Shown piece by piece: positions 24,470 to 34,571 of a stretch of DNA of 64,000 nucleotides. This stretch comes from Ophiobolus disseminans (taxonomy: Eukaryota > Ascomycota > Dothideomycetes > Pleosporales > Phaeosphaeriaceae): positions 1,158,147 to 1,222,146 of the forward strand of contig MU006222.1 of the NCBI GenBank assembly GCA_010093685.1, in the 5' to 3' direction. A model generated the notes under the pieces. The model had not been told where the DNA came from, did no database searches, and saw only the letters and a program-made list of their open reading frames with translations. Within the stretch, counting starts at the first letter, position 1. Each line of letters begins with the position of its first letter. The translations under genes were made by a program, and so were the position numbers.

Positions 24470-26333
24470 CTTAATAAAGAGACACACGTGTGATTAGACG
24501 ATGGCCTAATGAATCGGGCAGCCACGCGGGAAGTTTAATGATACGAGCGTACTCGACCAGGCGTACGGAGATGAGTCTCGCCGCGGAGACTGCGAGGGAG
24601 GCACAAGGCAATAGCACTCGCAAGCTCTAGACTTGGGGAAAGGCGCGTTTGCGTTGTCGTTGGACTCGGTCACCTTGAACCCGAATAGGTTGTGGTACTG
24701 CAAAAGGAGATGGTAAGACAGCAAACGGGCGGTTAGGCCAGGGGAAGAAAATGGCCACCGGGCGCATGATTACTGTCGGCAGTTGATTCGCTCGCTTCGC
24801 TGTGCTTCCCGAAGTTAGCGGCTTCATGTTGGCGATAGCGTTGAGTGCCAAAACGCAACCAGGAGAGCGTCGCCTCCCCGCATTCGCTTGATCCTGGATG
24901 CCAGCGAGCGATTGGGCAAGTCGACGTCCTGTCGGAGACGGCCAGCTGAGGTGGCAACGTCCGAGCTGCAGATGGATCAGTCGGGAAAACAGAGAATAAG
25001 CAACGATGGGCGCCGTGGACTTGTCGATGCATGGATCGGCTCAGCCCCTCCCGCCCTGCAGGTACGCATCCGTGACTTTCCAGGGCAGTGTGGTGATTGG
25101 TCGCGGCGATATGCAGTCGACGAGCGGAATTGGCTCTTCACGGTTGCAGTGGCTGCTCGAGGTGCCAGATGGTGCATTCTGGGCGCTGAGTCGCGATGCT
25201 GCAGACGAGTGAATCAGGTGAATCCGTCGTGGTGTTGTTGTTGTTTCGACCGCCGCCGTCGAGGAAGGAATGCTCGGCGTGACAGGCGGAGACACGAGGA
25301 GAGGCAGAGAAGCGACGGCTCTAGCGCCCGTTATGATGCTTTTCTGCACGCTTGCTGCTCGACGAGCCCCTGCGATGGCGTGGATTCTGTGCGAGAACGA
25401 GCACACGATGGGCGTCGGGCTGTGGACGCCATGGAAATGCAGCCAGCGGCGGGTTTTGGTCCGCGCATCATGGGTAGTCCTGGGGCCCTGGGGGCTGTTG
25501 CTGCATGTCTCAAGCGCCCATGCGTGGGCGGAAATGAGGTTAGTGGAAATTGAACCTGGCCTCTCCTAGTGACTCCCCAGGCCGACTGTACGCCCACGCT
25601 GCCCGCTCCTTCAAGCACTCCTCTCCGGTGCCTGGTTGATTCTGTTCGGGAGATCTGCCTGTTGTATTCCTTTCCTTCACTGCCGCACAACGCAGAGCGC
25701 GCGTGCACTTCCACTCCTTGACCCATTGCGCCAGCTATACACGCTCCTTAACTTGCCATAATCTACTATTTTAGACATCTCCCATTCTCCCGCCAGCCAA
25801 GCGACCCCTCGAGAAACGCCCCAGGAACTCGACACCTTCGTTCTACACGAGACTTTTACCCGCTTGGACTCGACCGTCTTCGCACCTGCTTCCCCAAACA
25901 CATTCTTCCGTATTGGGAAGGCCTCGCGCGTCCGCAACTGCATGGAGCCCGCGCCTGCCTCGCCCAACCGAACCGCCGCCCGCCGCACACATCTGGGACT
26001 ACGACCGCACAGGACGGCCTATTGAGTGAATTGGGAAACATACGTGTCGCTGGGTACGTGTACCACTGCTGGGCTGCCGTGCTGCAGGGACGGAACGGGA
26101 CCTGCAGGACCCTTGGCTGACACCAACGTCCTAGCGTACCTGCATTGCATCGCTGGTCGCGACTGCCGCATTCACGACAGCACGAGGAAGGTATCAACAT
26201 AGACCCAGGACTCACGTCTGTCCGCAACAGTAAGTCACCCCACCACTCGTCACATCACGCACATGATGAAGCCATGGGCCGCCATTGGCGCAACTACTCA
26301 CCCACAAACATCTCTAACGCGTATCAGGTCACC
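24470..26333. other. Upstream region and probable long 5' leader of the next gene
   Basis: A GC-rich stretch at about 24880-25560 contains only Arg/Cys-rich chance frames. From about 25600 the sequence turns pyrimidine-rich, as in fungal promoters and leaders. A well-formed intron (GTAAGT at 26230, CTAAC branch, CAG ending at 26327) lies 6 bp before the next ATG and is interpreted as a 5'UTR intron. Confidence 0.5.
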
Positions 26334-29300
26334 ATGAATCGCTGGTTGACACGGAAGAAGGATGCCGGGGACGAGTCGGCGGGGGGGAAGAAGTCGAAGA
26401 AGGGCAAGAAGGGACAGGAGGAGGTCAAGCCAGAATTCAACCTCGACGCAGCGCTACCCAAGGTCGACGACTTCCGCACCAGCTTGATCATGCCGGGCCT
26501 GTCCACACGCTTCAGCATGCTGCGAGAGCAGGACGACCCCAGCTCCAAGATCGGCAAAGCAAGCGACGACAGCGTCCTCCACCCCAAACGCCAGTCTCGT
26601 CTCCACGAATTCGGCTTCATCCCTGGAGGTCTCTCGGACATTGCCGAGGTGGCTTCGCTCAACGGATCCATCCGGCCACCCTTCGCGATGGAACGCCAGG
26701 GCTCCTTCGACAGCAGCCGAGAAGACGATGGCTCTGGGAGCATGATGACCCGCGCTCGACCCGGCGAAGGGAACGTCTTGTTCGGAGGCAGACAAAAGAT
26801 CTACATGATCTCCAACAATAGCACCAAGGGCCTAGGACGAACACTCTACGACGACGACGTAAATATGTCGGCTTACCAAAAGCTGCGACAAGAAGAAAGG
26901 GAGAAGCTGAGAAAACAGGAGGAAGAGCAAAACGGCCAGCGGTCCGAGCCATCCAGCCCTTCGGCGCTCAGCCGGAAGCGGGAGACGTCTTCATCAACAA
27001 ATTCTGGCACTGTCAACACGCGCACGTCCACTGCTGCCACTTCGATAGCCTCCCAAGGCGCCAATTCCGTCCCGGTGGGCTCACCATCATTCCCGCCCTC
27101 TAATGGACCGATCTCACCCCCCGACCTAGCTCGCTCTACCACAAAAGCTCGCAGACTTTACGACCAAGGCTTGGACCTACACATCCAGGAGCAGCAGTCA
27201 TCTGCTATGAATCGCCTCAACTCGATACAAAGGGCGCGAGCACCGACAGGCCGGTCAACACCCCCGATTCCATTTCCACAGGCAAGGTCTGCGACCAACC
27301 TCAATGATAGGTTCGCCCGCGCACCAGCGTTCCGCTCAGAGAGCCCTGTGCCATTGAACCTCCCGAACATGAGCAGGAACAACTCATCCGCAGGCTCCAG
27401 TCCTGTTCTTACTCGTCCAATGTCACCTCCACTGGCAAGTCCAGTCACAAGTGACAGTGAAGAGGGCCATGCGCTCAAAGCTGCGCTGCAACCAAATGAC
27501 CGTGGAAAGGCTACGGCGATGGGCGCATTCAATAAACCGAAGGAAGCGTTCAGCGAGCAACAGTATGCAGAGCGATTAAGACACATGCATAGAGAACGGG
27601 ACTTGCCTGAGGCGCCGGCGCCCAAAGTCGAAAAATCGCCACCACGAAAGCCTACCCTCAAGGAGCGTGCAGAGCAGGAGAAACGAAAGCGCGCTGCATC
27701 TCAGAGTGCTGACCAGCCAAGACCCGAGCCGCCTCCTCAACCAAGCCCAGCGGCTGCTGCTTTTTCAAGATTTCAAGCTGCTGCAAGCCAGATGAAGATC
27801 ACTGGCCCCGCTTCGCCAGACTCGCAACCTAAGCAGCCAGAGCAGCACGTACGGAAGGTCGAGTCTCCTGATCAAGGCGCAACCTTCTTTACCTCTCGCG
27901 AATCTAGCGATGACGAACAGGAATCATACAAAGCGGTACCTGTTCGACCCGTTGACACAGTGCGTCGGTATGACAACCTGCCGGTTGCGACCGGACCAGC
28001 TCCTCCTATCTTCGAGCATCCCGCTTTGCGATCACGCAGCGCATCTCGCAACGCGTCCGAGGAGAAGATCAACGAAACACTGTCTACCTCAAACAGTCAG
28101 CAGTTGCAAATCCCATCACCCCGTCCTGATCTCTCACCGCGGATAAATGATGCAGACATAGATTCTCCGACGCTTGGTCCGGACACTGGTGGGTTGAGTG
28201 GCCTTATTCGACAGCACCTACGCAACGTGAGCAACGTGTCATCAAACTATGGCGAACAAGATTACGCGATGATGAGCCCTCCTGCAATCACACCTGCCGG
28301 TCTGGCTTTGCAGACCCAGGATATCGGACTGCAATCGCGACAATTTGGTTCCGAAAACGTCACTCCTGCGCCTTCCACTTACAGCCACTCTAACCCGTGG
28401 GACCTGGATGATCTTGACAATCCGTACCGTGACGAGCGTGGGAGCTTAAGTTCTGTCAGCCCTGTCGATCATCACAAGACAAAGGGACAGCCCACAAGCA
28501 TGACTCCTGAACCGACTGACGCGGGTTTCCAGTGGGATCTGACTCCAAAGCGAACGCACGAAAGAATTGCCAGCAACGAGACCGAAGCTGATCACGAAGC
28601 TTTCCAGCGAGATCTAGCTCAACGACAGCGCGTGATTCAGGAGAACCTTCGTGCTAAGGCTGAAGGTCGATCGACAAGTCCTGCACCACCAGGACCTTCA
28701 GGAGGGCTGAAGAATGCATTGAATATGCTACGAGCAAAGTCAAGTCGTGAATCTTTCGCTACTGTCGAACGGATTCCAGAGTTGCCATCTAGGCTTCCAA
28801 GGAAGCTGACTCTCGGCTCCAACAACGCTAGCAGTACTTCTTTGACCGGGCTGCAGGCCTCTGAACAGCTTCGACCTGATATGCCAGCGTTAAGGCCAAA
28901 ACCATCTCGTGTGCTCCAACAGAGCGAACAAGACGCACAGCGCGAGAACCGTCAGCGATCAGGCACAGACAGTAGTCGATCCGGTCGTTCCACGGGCAGG
29001 TCGCCTCCAGCATCCCTTCGCAGCTCAGGGCGCGAGCGGTCGAGTTCTGGCACATCGAACGGACGGTCGCGCAGCCGTCCCGGTGAATATCGCGACGATC
29101 TTGAACAAGCCATGATGGAAGGCTCAAGAAGTGCTTACCCACCTAACACCTTTCCTTCGATGCCAGGCTATGTTGCACATGCCACTCCACCGCTGCCTGC
29201 TGAAAGACCCTCGCTAGATAGTCAAAGTCGCATGCGATCACGAAGCAACAGCAGGACAACTGCTGCAAACTACTTCGACTCGAAGCATTTGCAGCCCATC

Positions 29301-30008
29301 CAGACAGGTGGTGCTTCAGGTAGCGCTTCACCTCGACTTCCTCTTCCACAGGGAAAATTCTCTCCTGGTATTCCAATTTCACCGCGTCCTTCTCCTGGAG
29401 GATACAACAGCTCGTTGCCATCACCCATGCCTCCGTTCTCGGCGAATCACACCCCTCCTGTCTCGAATCCTACCACCCCGAGTGCAGCTGCCTTCAACCC
29501 AAGCAGTGTGCAGCCTCGACAGGGCATGCTTCGGAAGAAGTCTATCGCCAAGTCGGACATATCTGATCCAGTCTTTGTGTCTACGACATCGTCCATAGAC
29601 TTGGTCAACCTGCCACCCGGTGCGTCTCTGAAGAACGGGGCCGAGCATACTGCACCCCCGGTTCCCCCGATCAACCCCATGCGGAAACGCTTTGGCTTTG
29701 GTCGGCCTGAGAACCACAATCCATACGATCCGGCCATCCAGTCTGGTTTCGATATTCCACGTGCACCATATGCTGAGCCCATTCGCACGAATTCGTCGGA
29801 TGCTTTGCCTAGTCAGACATCGCAACCCAGGTCAAGACTGAGGAAAGCCTCAAGCGAGGGCAAGAGTCTAAGAGGGCAAGCACAAGCACAACCAGGGCCA
29901 TCTCCTGCTATACCGCAGGGAGGCTTCGTGGGTCGTAACAACTCTCCACCACGACCGTTAAACCATAAGCCTGTGGCTCAGCAACCGATGGACGGCGCGA
30001 TGTTCTGA
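26334..30008 (+). CDS. Large conserved, mostly disordered fungal protein of unknown function
   Basis: This single-exon CDS of 1224 aa begins MNRWLTRKK just after a 5'UTR intron (26230-26327). A Lys-rich N-terminus (GGKKSKKGKKG) precedes a compact conserved-looking block, DDFRTSLIMPGLSTRF, then SMLREQDDP and ASDDSVLHPKRQSRL. The rest is low-complexity: Ser/Pro/Arg-rich with many SP and SPxR sites, two short charged helices near residues 185-205 (REEREKLRKQEEEQ) and 425-460, and repeated RSRS-type runs. This pattern is familiar from conserved Pezizomycotina proteins annotated only as hypothetical. The many proline-directed sites suggest phosphoregulation, which is inference. An alternative start upstream through the unspliced intron (frame open from 26145) is less likely. 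No enzyme domain was seen. Confidence 0.85.
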   Translation: MNRWLTRKKDAGDESAGGKKSKKGKKGQEEVKPEFNLDAALPKVDDFRTSLIMPGLSTRFSMLREQDDPSSKIGKASDDSVLHPKRQSRLHEFGFIPGGLSDIAEVASLNGSIRPPFAMERQGSFDSSREDDGSGSMMTRARPGEGNVLFGGRQKIYMISNNSTKGLGRTLYDDDVNMSAYQKLRQEEREKLRKQEEEQNGQRSEPSSPSALSRKRETSSSTNSGTVNTRTSTAATSIASQGANSVPVGSPSFPPSNGPISPPDLARSTTKARRLYDQGLDLHIQEQQSSAMNRLNSIQRARAPTGRSTPPIPFPQARSATNLNDRFARAPAFRSESPVPLNLPNMSRNNSSAGSSPVLTRPMSPPLASPVTSDSEEGHALKAALQPNDRGKATAMGAFNKPKEAFSEQQYAERLRHMHRERDLPEAPAPKVEKSPPRKPTLKERAEQEKRKRAASQSADQPRPEPPPQPSPAAAAFSRFQAAASQMKITGPASPDSQPKQPEQHVRKVESPDQGATFFTSRESSDDEQESYKAVPVRPVDTVRRYDNLPVATGPAPPIFEHPALRSRSASRNASEEKINETLSTSNSQQLQIPSPRPDLSPRINDADIDSPTLGPDTGGLSGLIRQHLRNVSNVSSNYGEQDYAMMSPPAITPAGLALQTQDIGLQSRQFGSENVTPAPSTYSHSNPWDLDDLDNPYRDERGSLSSVSPVDHHKTKGQPTSMTPEPTDAGFQWDLTPKRTHERIASNETEADHEAFQRDLAQRQRVIQENLRAKAEGRSTSPAPPGPSGGLKNALNMLRAKSSRESFATVERIPELPSRLPRKLTLGSNNASSTSLTGLQASEQLRPDMPALRPKPSRVLQQSEQDAQRENRQRSGTDSSRSGRSTGRSPPASLRSSGRERSSSGTSNGRSRSRPGEYRDDLEQAMMEGSRSAYPPNTFPSMPGYVAHATPPLPAERPSLDSQSRMRSRSNSRTTAANYFDSKHLQPIQTGGASGSASPRLPLPQGKFSPGIPISPRPSPGGYNSSLPSPMPPFSANHTPPVSNPTTPSAAAFNPSSVQPRQGMLRKKSIAKSDISDPVFVSTTSSIDLVNLPPGASLKNGAEHTAPPVPPINPMRKRFGFGRPENHNPYDPAIQSGFDIPRAPYAEPIRTNSSDALPSQTSQPRSRLRKASSEGKSLRGQAQAQPGPSPAIPQGGFVGRNNSPPRPLNHKPVAQQPMDGAMF

Positions 30009-31837
30009 TACTACTTCGGCTTTTCCGCCAACTGCGCCTTTTTCCAACGGCTACACAATACACCACACATCGGAGTTCTTTCCAGCATTTGTTTTCCTTT
30101 CGTAATCTCTATTCTCGGACATCTCAGTCTGCGACCACGGCCTTGTCTACCTCCGCAATATACCTCTCCTCAGTTCTTCCAATCTTGTTCTTCTTCTACA
30201 TTCCACACTAGGGGTCTCGGGGGGATTTGAGGCGAACACTTTACACTTTTTGGATCGTTTGTGTTAGAATGCGGACCTGACGCCGGGCTGGACTTCGGTG
30301 TTTCTCGGGCTGGCATCATGGACAGGCACTATGCGCACAACAGGGGGGAGGAATCGGGTGGTTGTTTGAGTGCCCGTGTTTATTCGAAGTGTACAATTAG
30401 CAATCTGCCACTACTACTCGATCGAGAGTAGCTGGTTACCCCCGGGTTTGGGGAAAGCATGTGTTGCGTAGACAACGATGCTGTAGTGTTGAATGGTAAC
30501 ACAATCATGTTCCGCCCAAGTTCTTGCATCTGTGATGGTGATTAATTTGAGAAACTAGGATGTTGATCCATTCCACTTAACGGCGCTGCAGCCATGTCAC
30601 AGCATCGTTCCGAAGGCATCACAACATAAGCCTTGAACATCCATTTCACAAACACTATCATTCACGTCCTCTCCACTCCATGCATATCACCAAACGACAA
30701 CCTCTCCATCCTCCAATCTCAGCCATCACGTTCCCTTCCGCCTTGCGTTCCCAACAAGCAGCCCTTCCCGCCCCAAAGATGCGATAAGATTTACCTAGCG
30801 CTTGACGTTTTCCGTCCACTGGTTCGGGGGCGCATGCAGGGACATCAATGGTGCGGAACCCGTCAAAAGTGTAAAAGGGACCTACTAGCCGTAGTTCAGT
30901 GGGAACTTTATTTGCAGGGCATGTTGATGGATTCGAAAGGCATGTGGCTACGATGATGCACGGATAGAGAAGAGTGCGAACCTGTGACTTGAGATACATT
31001 GGCGATTCGATGCGACCCCCCACGCAGAGGGCCAAACATACGACATGTCAAACGTTACACCATGTCGGCAAAAGCTGGTTTTGTTCGAGTCCCGACGTGC
31101 AGGTGTAGCGAGGTGCAGATGTGCATGGCAGTGCAGGACTTGAGACGGATGCGGGCTCCTGATCGGCGGGGAGAGAGTCATGCGCGGTGTTTCAGGAGCC
31201 GGACCGCGGAACGTCGACATCACACTGCAGATGGGTTTTCGTGGTTGTTGTTTTGGGGTGGTGAGGGAGAAAAAGCACTGGGAAGGCCGGTCTGGCAGCG
31301 ATGGAGCAGGAGGCAGGTACGAAGCGATGTTTTGACGCCACGATGCAGCCACGATGCAGTCTGGCCGTGTACCTGCATCCATTCGACTTGTCACTTCCGC
31401 CATCGTGAACACTTAGCTGTGAACTACGCGATGTTTAACCGTAGTATAGCGAGCGACCCAATGCTGTTGCAGGGCGAGATGCATACTCCTTTGCGCTGCA
31501 GAAGCAATAGTCTGAGCCACACTTCACCACGCGTCGATTAGGTCCTACTTCTCGATCAGTCCCCGCATCTTGCAAGGCTTGGAGTTTGGTACAGAGGAAT
31601 GGGACCGCGGCTTCAATAGATGGAGTAGAGGTGAGCTAATGCAGCTGCTGAGCATTGACGATTAATCATACCGATAGCATGAACATGTTCGCAGTTACAG
31701 TTACTTGCATCAGACAAACTCGTTCACTTACATATTACATCAACTCACATACCCACCACCCAAGACTCAAAACCATTATCCACCATCCCACCCCCAGCAT
31801 TCTTTCGTCATCTTGACTCCACCTCCCTCCCTTGGAA
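30009..31837. other. Intergenic region without supported gene
   Basis: It presumably contains the 3'UTR of the disordered protein gene (to about 30300) and the promoter of the small ORF or CFEM gene. From about 31740 the strand is strongly pyrimidine- and CA-rich, typical of fungal leaders. Frames at 30658-31541 on both strands overlap each other and lack motifs. A tRNA-like stretch near 30890 was examined and dropped. Confidence 0.5.
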
Positions 31838-32191
31838 ATGAAGCTACTCGGCCCCTCGGCTCGCCTTTTAGCCAAACTTCGCACCGCCCAACTTCCAGAA
31901 CTCGGCGCCGTCGCAAACCTTGAGCAAGACACACGTCCGCCAAGGCCCGCGCTACCGACTAGACTTCCAATCCCGTCGCCCTTGCAGCGCGTCCGGCGAA
32001 GCCTATTCGATGGCGCTAGCCTGGCTGAGCCGGAACCGCTTGTGCTGGGCGTGTGTAACGCGTACCTTGTGTATGTGCTGGGTGTGTATATATTTGCTGC
32101 TGGGCCTGCGCGTTGGAGTGGGTTGTTTACATACATCGTTGGATTTTTTGCTGGAATCGAATTCTATCTATCTCTCATCTTCAATACCTAA
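31838..32191 (+). CDS. Small two-helix ORF immediately upstream of the CFEM gene
   Basis: The ATG at 31838 follows a CT-rich leader and opens 117 codons. The N-terminal half is basic and Pro-rich (RLLAKLRTAQLPELGAV, then a TRLPIPSPLQRVRR segment). The C-terminal half holds two hydrophobic stretches: VCNAYLVYVLGVYIFAAG, and LFTYIVGFFAGIEFYLSLIF. The stop lies only 20 bp before the CFEM start, so the ORF overlaps what must be the CFEM 5' leader. It may be a real small membrane protein, an upstream ORF on the same transcript, or chance. No family was recognised. Confidence 0.35.
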   Translation: MKLLGPSARLLAKLRTAQLPELGAVANLEQDTRPPRPALPTRLPIPSPLQRVRRSLFDGASLAEPEPLVLGVCNAYLVYVLGVYIFAAGPARWSGLFTYIVGFFAGIEFYLSLIFNT

Positions 32192-32211
32192 ACTCTTCCT
32201 TCATCATCAAG

Positions 32212-32928
32212 ATGCGTTTCTCCATCTCTGCAATTTTCGCTTTCGCGACGTCATTTGCGCTGGTCGCGGCGCAGGATTTGAGCGGTATTCCGAGCTGCGC
32301 TGTAAGTGCAATTCTTCTCACTGTCAAGATTGCGAAGGGAGGTTGTTGTTGGGGATGCTGTTCAGTTGTGGACTTGTCATATCAAAACCGTCGCTGCGCG
32401 CATCAGCGAACACCTTTAATACAAGCCTGAATCGGGTCGTAGGATTATGCTAATCTAGAATGCAACAGATTCCCTGCTTCCTGCCCGCCGTCCAAGGCTC
32501 CGGCTGCTCGTTGACCGACGCGCGCTGCCAGTGCACGACTGGACGTGAAAGCATCACCAACTCGTTGTTCACCTGCACGCCTTCGCGCTGCAGCGCAAGT
32601 GATATTGCCAGTACGTCTTTCCTTGTCTTATGCAAGACCCTTCACTGTTCTTGCCCACTCGAACTTGTCCTGATATGTTCTGCCAGACATCGCTTCCGCC
32701 GTGCAAGCCCTCTGCGCCAACGCCGGTGTCACCCTCACCAACATCCCCTCGGTGGTTCCATCTTCGCTCATGTCGGCCGCTACCTCTGGAGTAACTGGAA
32801 CCGCGGTGAGGTCTGCGTCTGCTACTGGGTCGGCTGCACCTGCTGCGACGACAAACGCGGCGGCTGGAAACGTTGTCGGATACGGCGCGGCCGTTGCGAT
32901 GGGCTTGGTCGGTGTGCTGGCTTTGTAG
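32212..32928 (+). CDS. CFEM-domain GPI-anchored cell surface protein
   Basis: Exons are 32212-32301, 32469-32610 and 32687-32928, giving 157 aa. A signal peptide of about 20 residues ends VAAQD. The eight CFEM cysteines are C29, C33, C43, C50, C52, C66, C71 and C87, with spacing x3, x9, x6, x1, x13, x4, x15, and the PxC[AG]xxC opening reads PSCAIPC. Asp47, three residues after C43, occupies the position that coordinates heme iron in Rbt5/Csa2-type CFEM proteins, so heme binding is possible. A Ser/Thr/Ala-rich stalk leads to a C-terminal hydrophobic tail (GYGAAVAMGLVGVLAL) preceded by small residues, as needed for GPI attachment. CFEM proteins act in heme/iron acquisition, adhesion or host interaction; the role here is not shown by the sequence. 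Confidence 0.9.
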
Positions 32929-33026
32929 ATGGGATACCGAGTCGCTCGGAAAGGGTGTCAGTTCCGTACTTGAGGGGGTGTATGTTGTAATGTAGCCTAT
33001 GTGTATCCGAATGTTCGTAAAATCGT

Positions 33027-34124
33027 TCAGGCTGCATCGAGTGCAGATAGCCACTTTGCAGACCAAGCAGTGAACTCGTCGTCTGTGCCAGTCCAGCTCT
33101 GCCTGACAAGCCCGGCTGCGCACTTCGCCTCGGCGCATGCCTTGTCCAGTGTCTGCTTCGCTTCGTCGTGGTCGAGATCGTAGAATGCGCTTGCGAGGTC
33201 GTCGACGGTGTCTGGAATTGACTTCAGTTGGGCCATGAGGTCGTCGAGCATTTGTGCGGGCGTCGAGGCGGCCGCTGTGCTGGTCGAAGCAGAGGCCGCC
33301 GGGTACGTCTTGAGCCTCCTCTTAATAAGCGCCTGGTAGAGCATGCCTGCCATCTTGAGTCTCTTGACGCTCGTGTCCAGCAGCTCCTTTAGCTCCTTGT
33401 CGTCCTTGCCGAGCTTGTTGGATGCGCCAAACATGTCGTCCTCGTCGTCGCTGCCTTCTGCTGCGTCCTCGTCCTCGTCGCCCATGTCCTCGCCCCATTC
33501 TTTCAGCTCCTCGATGGCGTCCAGCAATGTTGCCCTCAGCTCGCCTGCCTTCTTTACCACCAAACCGACCACGCCGTTGTCGCACAACTTGAGCAGCGCG
33601 TCACAAGCGTCCCATAGCACACCGGTCGCAGAGAGAACGTCCTGCTTCTCGCTCTCGGTTGGCCCAGTGTCCTTTCCCGTTGCGCCTTGCCTGCTTTCGG
33701 CTATGCGCAGAACCAGCGCCAGTACATCTCCCCATGTCCCTAGCAGCCTCCGAACTTGGGCTCTCAACTCTGTGCGCATTATGTTGCCGACGTTGTCTTT
33801 TGAGCCTGGCTGCGGCACGTAAGAAGCAGCAGCGACCATGCCACTCAACGCGCCGGAGCTCACATCGCCGATCTTAGCTATCAGCGCCGAGGGTGTGAGT
33901 GGCGGGTTGATGAGGAGGAGCGATAGGGTCGTCGTATGCGACTTGAGAAGTGTTGTCGTGGCCTTAACAACATCGAGTGGATTGGGCAGTTCAGCTGCTG
34001 TGGTCTGGCCCTCTGATGGAGTAGTGCCTGATGACGGCGCGAGCGAGGACTGGAAGTGGCTGAGGAGAGTCTGTGTGGTTCTGGTGACTTCGATGAGCGC
34101 TTTGATGTCTTTTGGCTTCGCCAT
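33027..34124 (-). CDS. GCIP/cyclin-D-interacting (CCNDBP1-like) family protein
   Basis: This single-exon CDS has 365 aa. The start is the ATG at 34122-34124 (MAKPKDIKALIEV); the upstream extension lacks an ATG. The all-helical layout has the family features: an N-terminal helix pair around LIEVTRTTQTLLSHFQSSL, LRAQVRRLLGTWGDVLALVLRI, TGVLWDACDALLKL, a long acidic insertion (residues about 225-250, Asp/Glu-rich), then SVKRLKMAGMLYQALIKRRLKT and a C-terminal helix containing DDLASAFYDLDHDEAKQTLDKAC. Metazoan members bind cyclin D or Grap2 and act as transcription-linked regulators. Fungal members are poorly characterised, so a regulatory adaptor role is inference. It is divergent from the HET gene across 447 bp. 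Confidence 0.85.
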   Translation of the reverse strand: MAKPKDIKALIEVTRTTQTLLSHFQSSLAPSSGTTPSEGQTTAAELPNPLDVVKATTTLLKSHTTTLSLLLINPPLTPSALIAKIGDVSSGALSGMVAAASYVPQPGSKDNVGNIMRTELRAQVRRLLGTWGDVLALVLRIAESRQGATGKDTGPTESEKQDVLSATGVLWDACDALLKLCDNGVVGLVVKKAGELRATLLDAIEELKEWGEDMGDEDEDAAEGSDDEDDMFGASNKLGKDDKELKELLDTSVKRLKMAGMLYQALIKRRLKTYPAASASTSTAAASTPAQMLDDLMAQLKSIPDTVDDLASAFYDLDHDEAKQTLDKACAEAKCAAGLVRQSWTGTDDEFTAWSAKWLSALDAA

Positions 34125-34571
34125 AGCGTATTGTTGTGGGCGCAGCACGAGACTAGTTGCGACTACGAGCAACTCGAAGATCAAAAGTGCTGGAAATTTT
34201 GGAGGGGCAATGACGCGGAAGTGTTCCGTAAGCCGATTGGCTAGCTACTTCGGCACCTACTGCCACTCTCACACCTGCATCACTGCCTCCCGGTGCCCAA
34301 GCCTGAACTCTTCCCATCTCGCATGCGTCAATATGCTCATTCCAGTTCCACATCTAAGACCCTTCACAGCCTACCATCTATACTTCTATTGGATGATCAT
34401 GGCCAAAATGCATTCCCAACACTACGCTGACTTGTAGCACAAACCAAGCACAAACCAAGCACAAAATGTCTAAGCCTTGTCCCACCACTGCGTCCAATAT
34501 GCCTAAGTATCGGGGTCAGCTCACTCATCTGAAGGATTCACCTTCCTGACTCCGAGTCGCCGGTAGAGACA
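34125..34571. other. Divergent promoter between GCIP-like and HET genes, with tandem repeat and uORF
   Basis: An 11-nt unit AGCACAAACCA occurs twice in tandem plus a third partial copy at 34436-34466. An ATG at 34466 opens a 27-codon frame ending at 34549, 22 bp before the HET start; if transcribed with the HET mRNA it would be an upstream ORF. Confidence 0.5.
34436..34466 (+). repeat. Short tandem repeat, 11 nt x 2.8
   Basis: Two perfect AGCACAAACCA units are followed by AGCACAAAA. It lies in the divergent promoter, about 105 bp upstream of the HET ATG. Confidence 0.7.

Noticed and set aside
24888..25553. 221-codon plus-strand frame
   Set aside because: It is dominated by Arg and Cys runs from GC-rich DNA, has no motif, and is overlapped by equally long frames on the other strand.
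30885..31100. tRNA-like A-box (TAGTTCAGTGGG) and a distant GTTCGAGTCCC
   Set aside because: The two boxes are about 190 bp apart and no acceptor or T-stem pairing can be formed.
30658..31541. Overlapping frames on both strands between the disordered protein gene and the CFEM gene
   Set aside because: They are mutually overlapping, without motifs or splice structure; composition is not protein-like.
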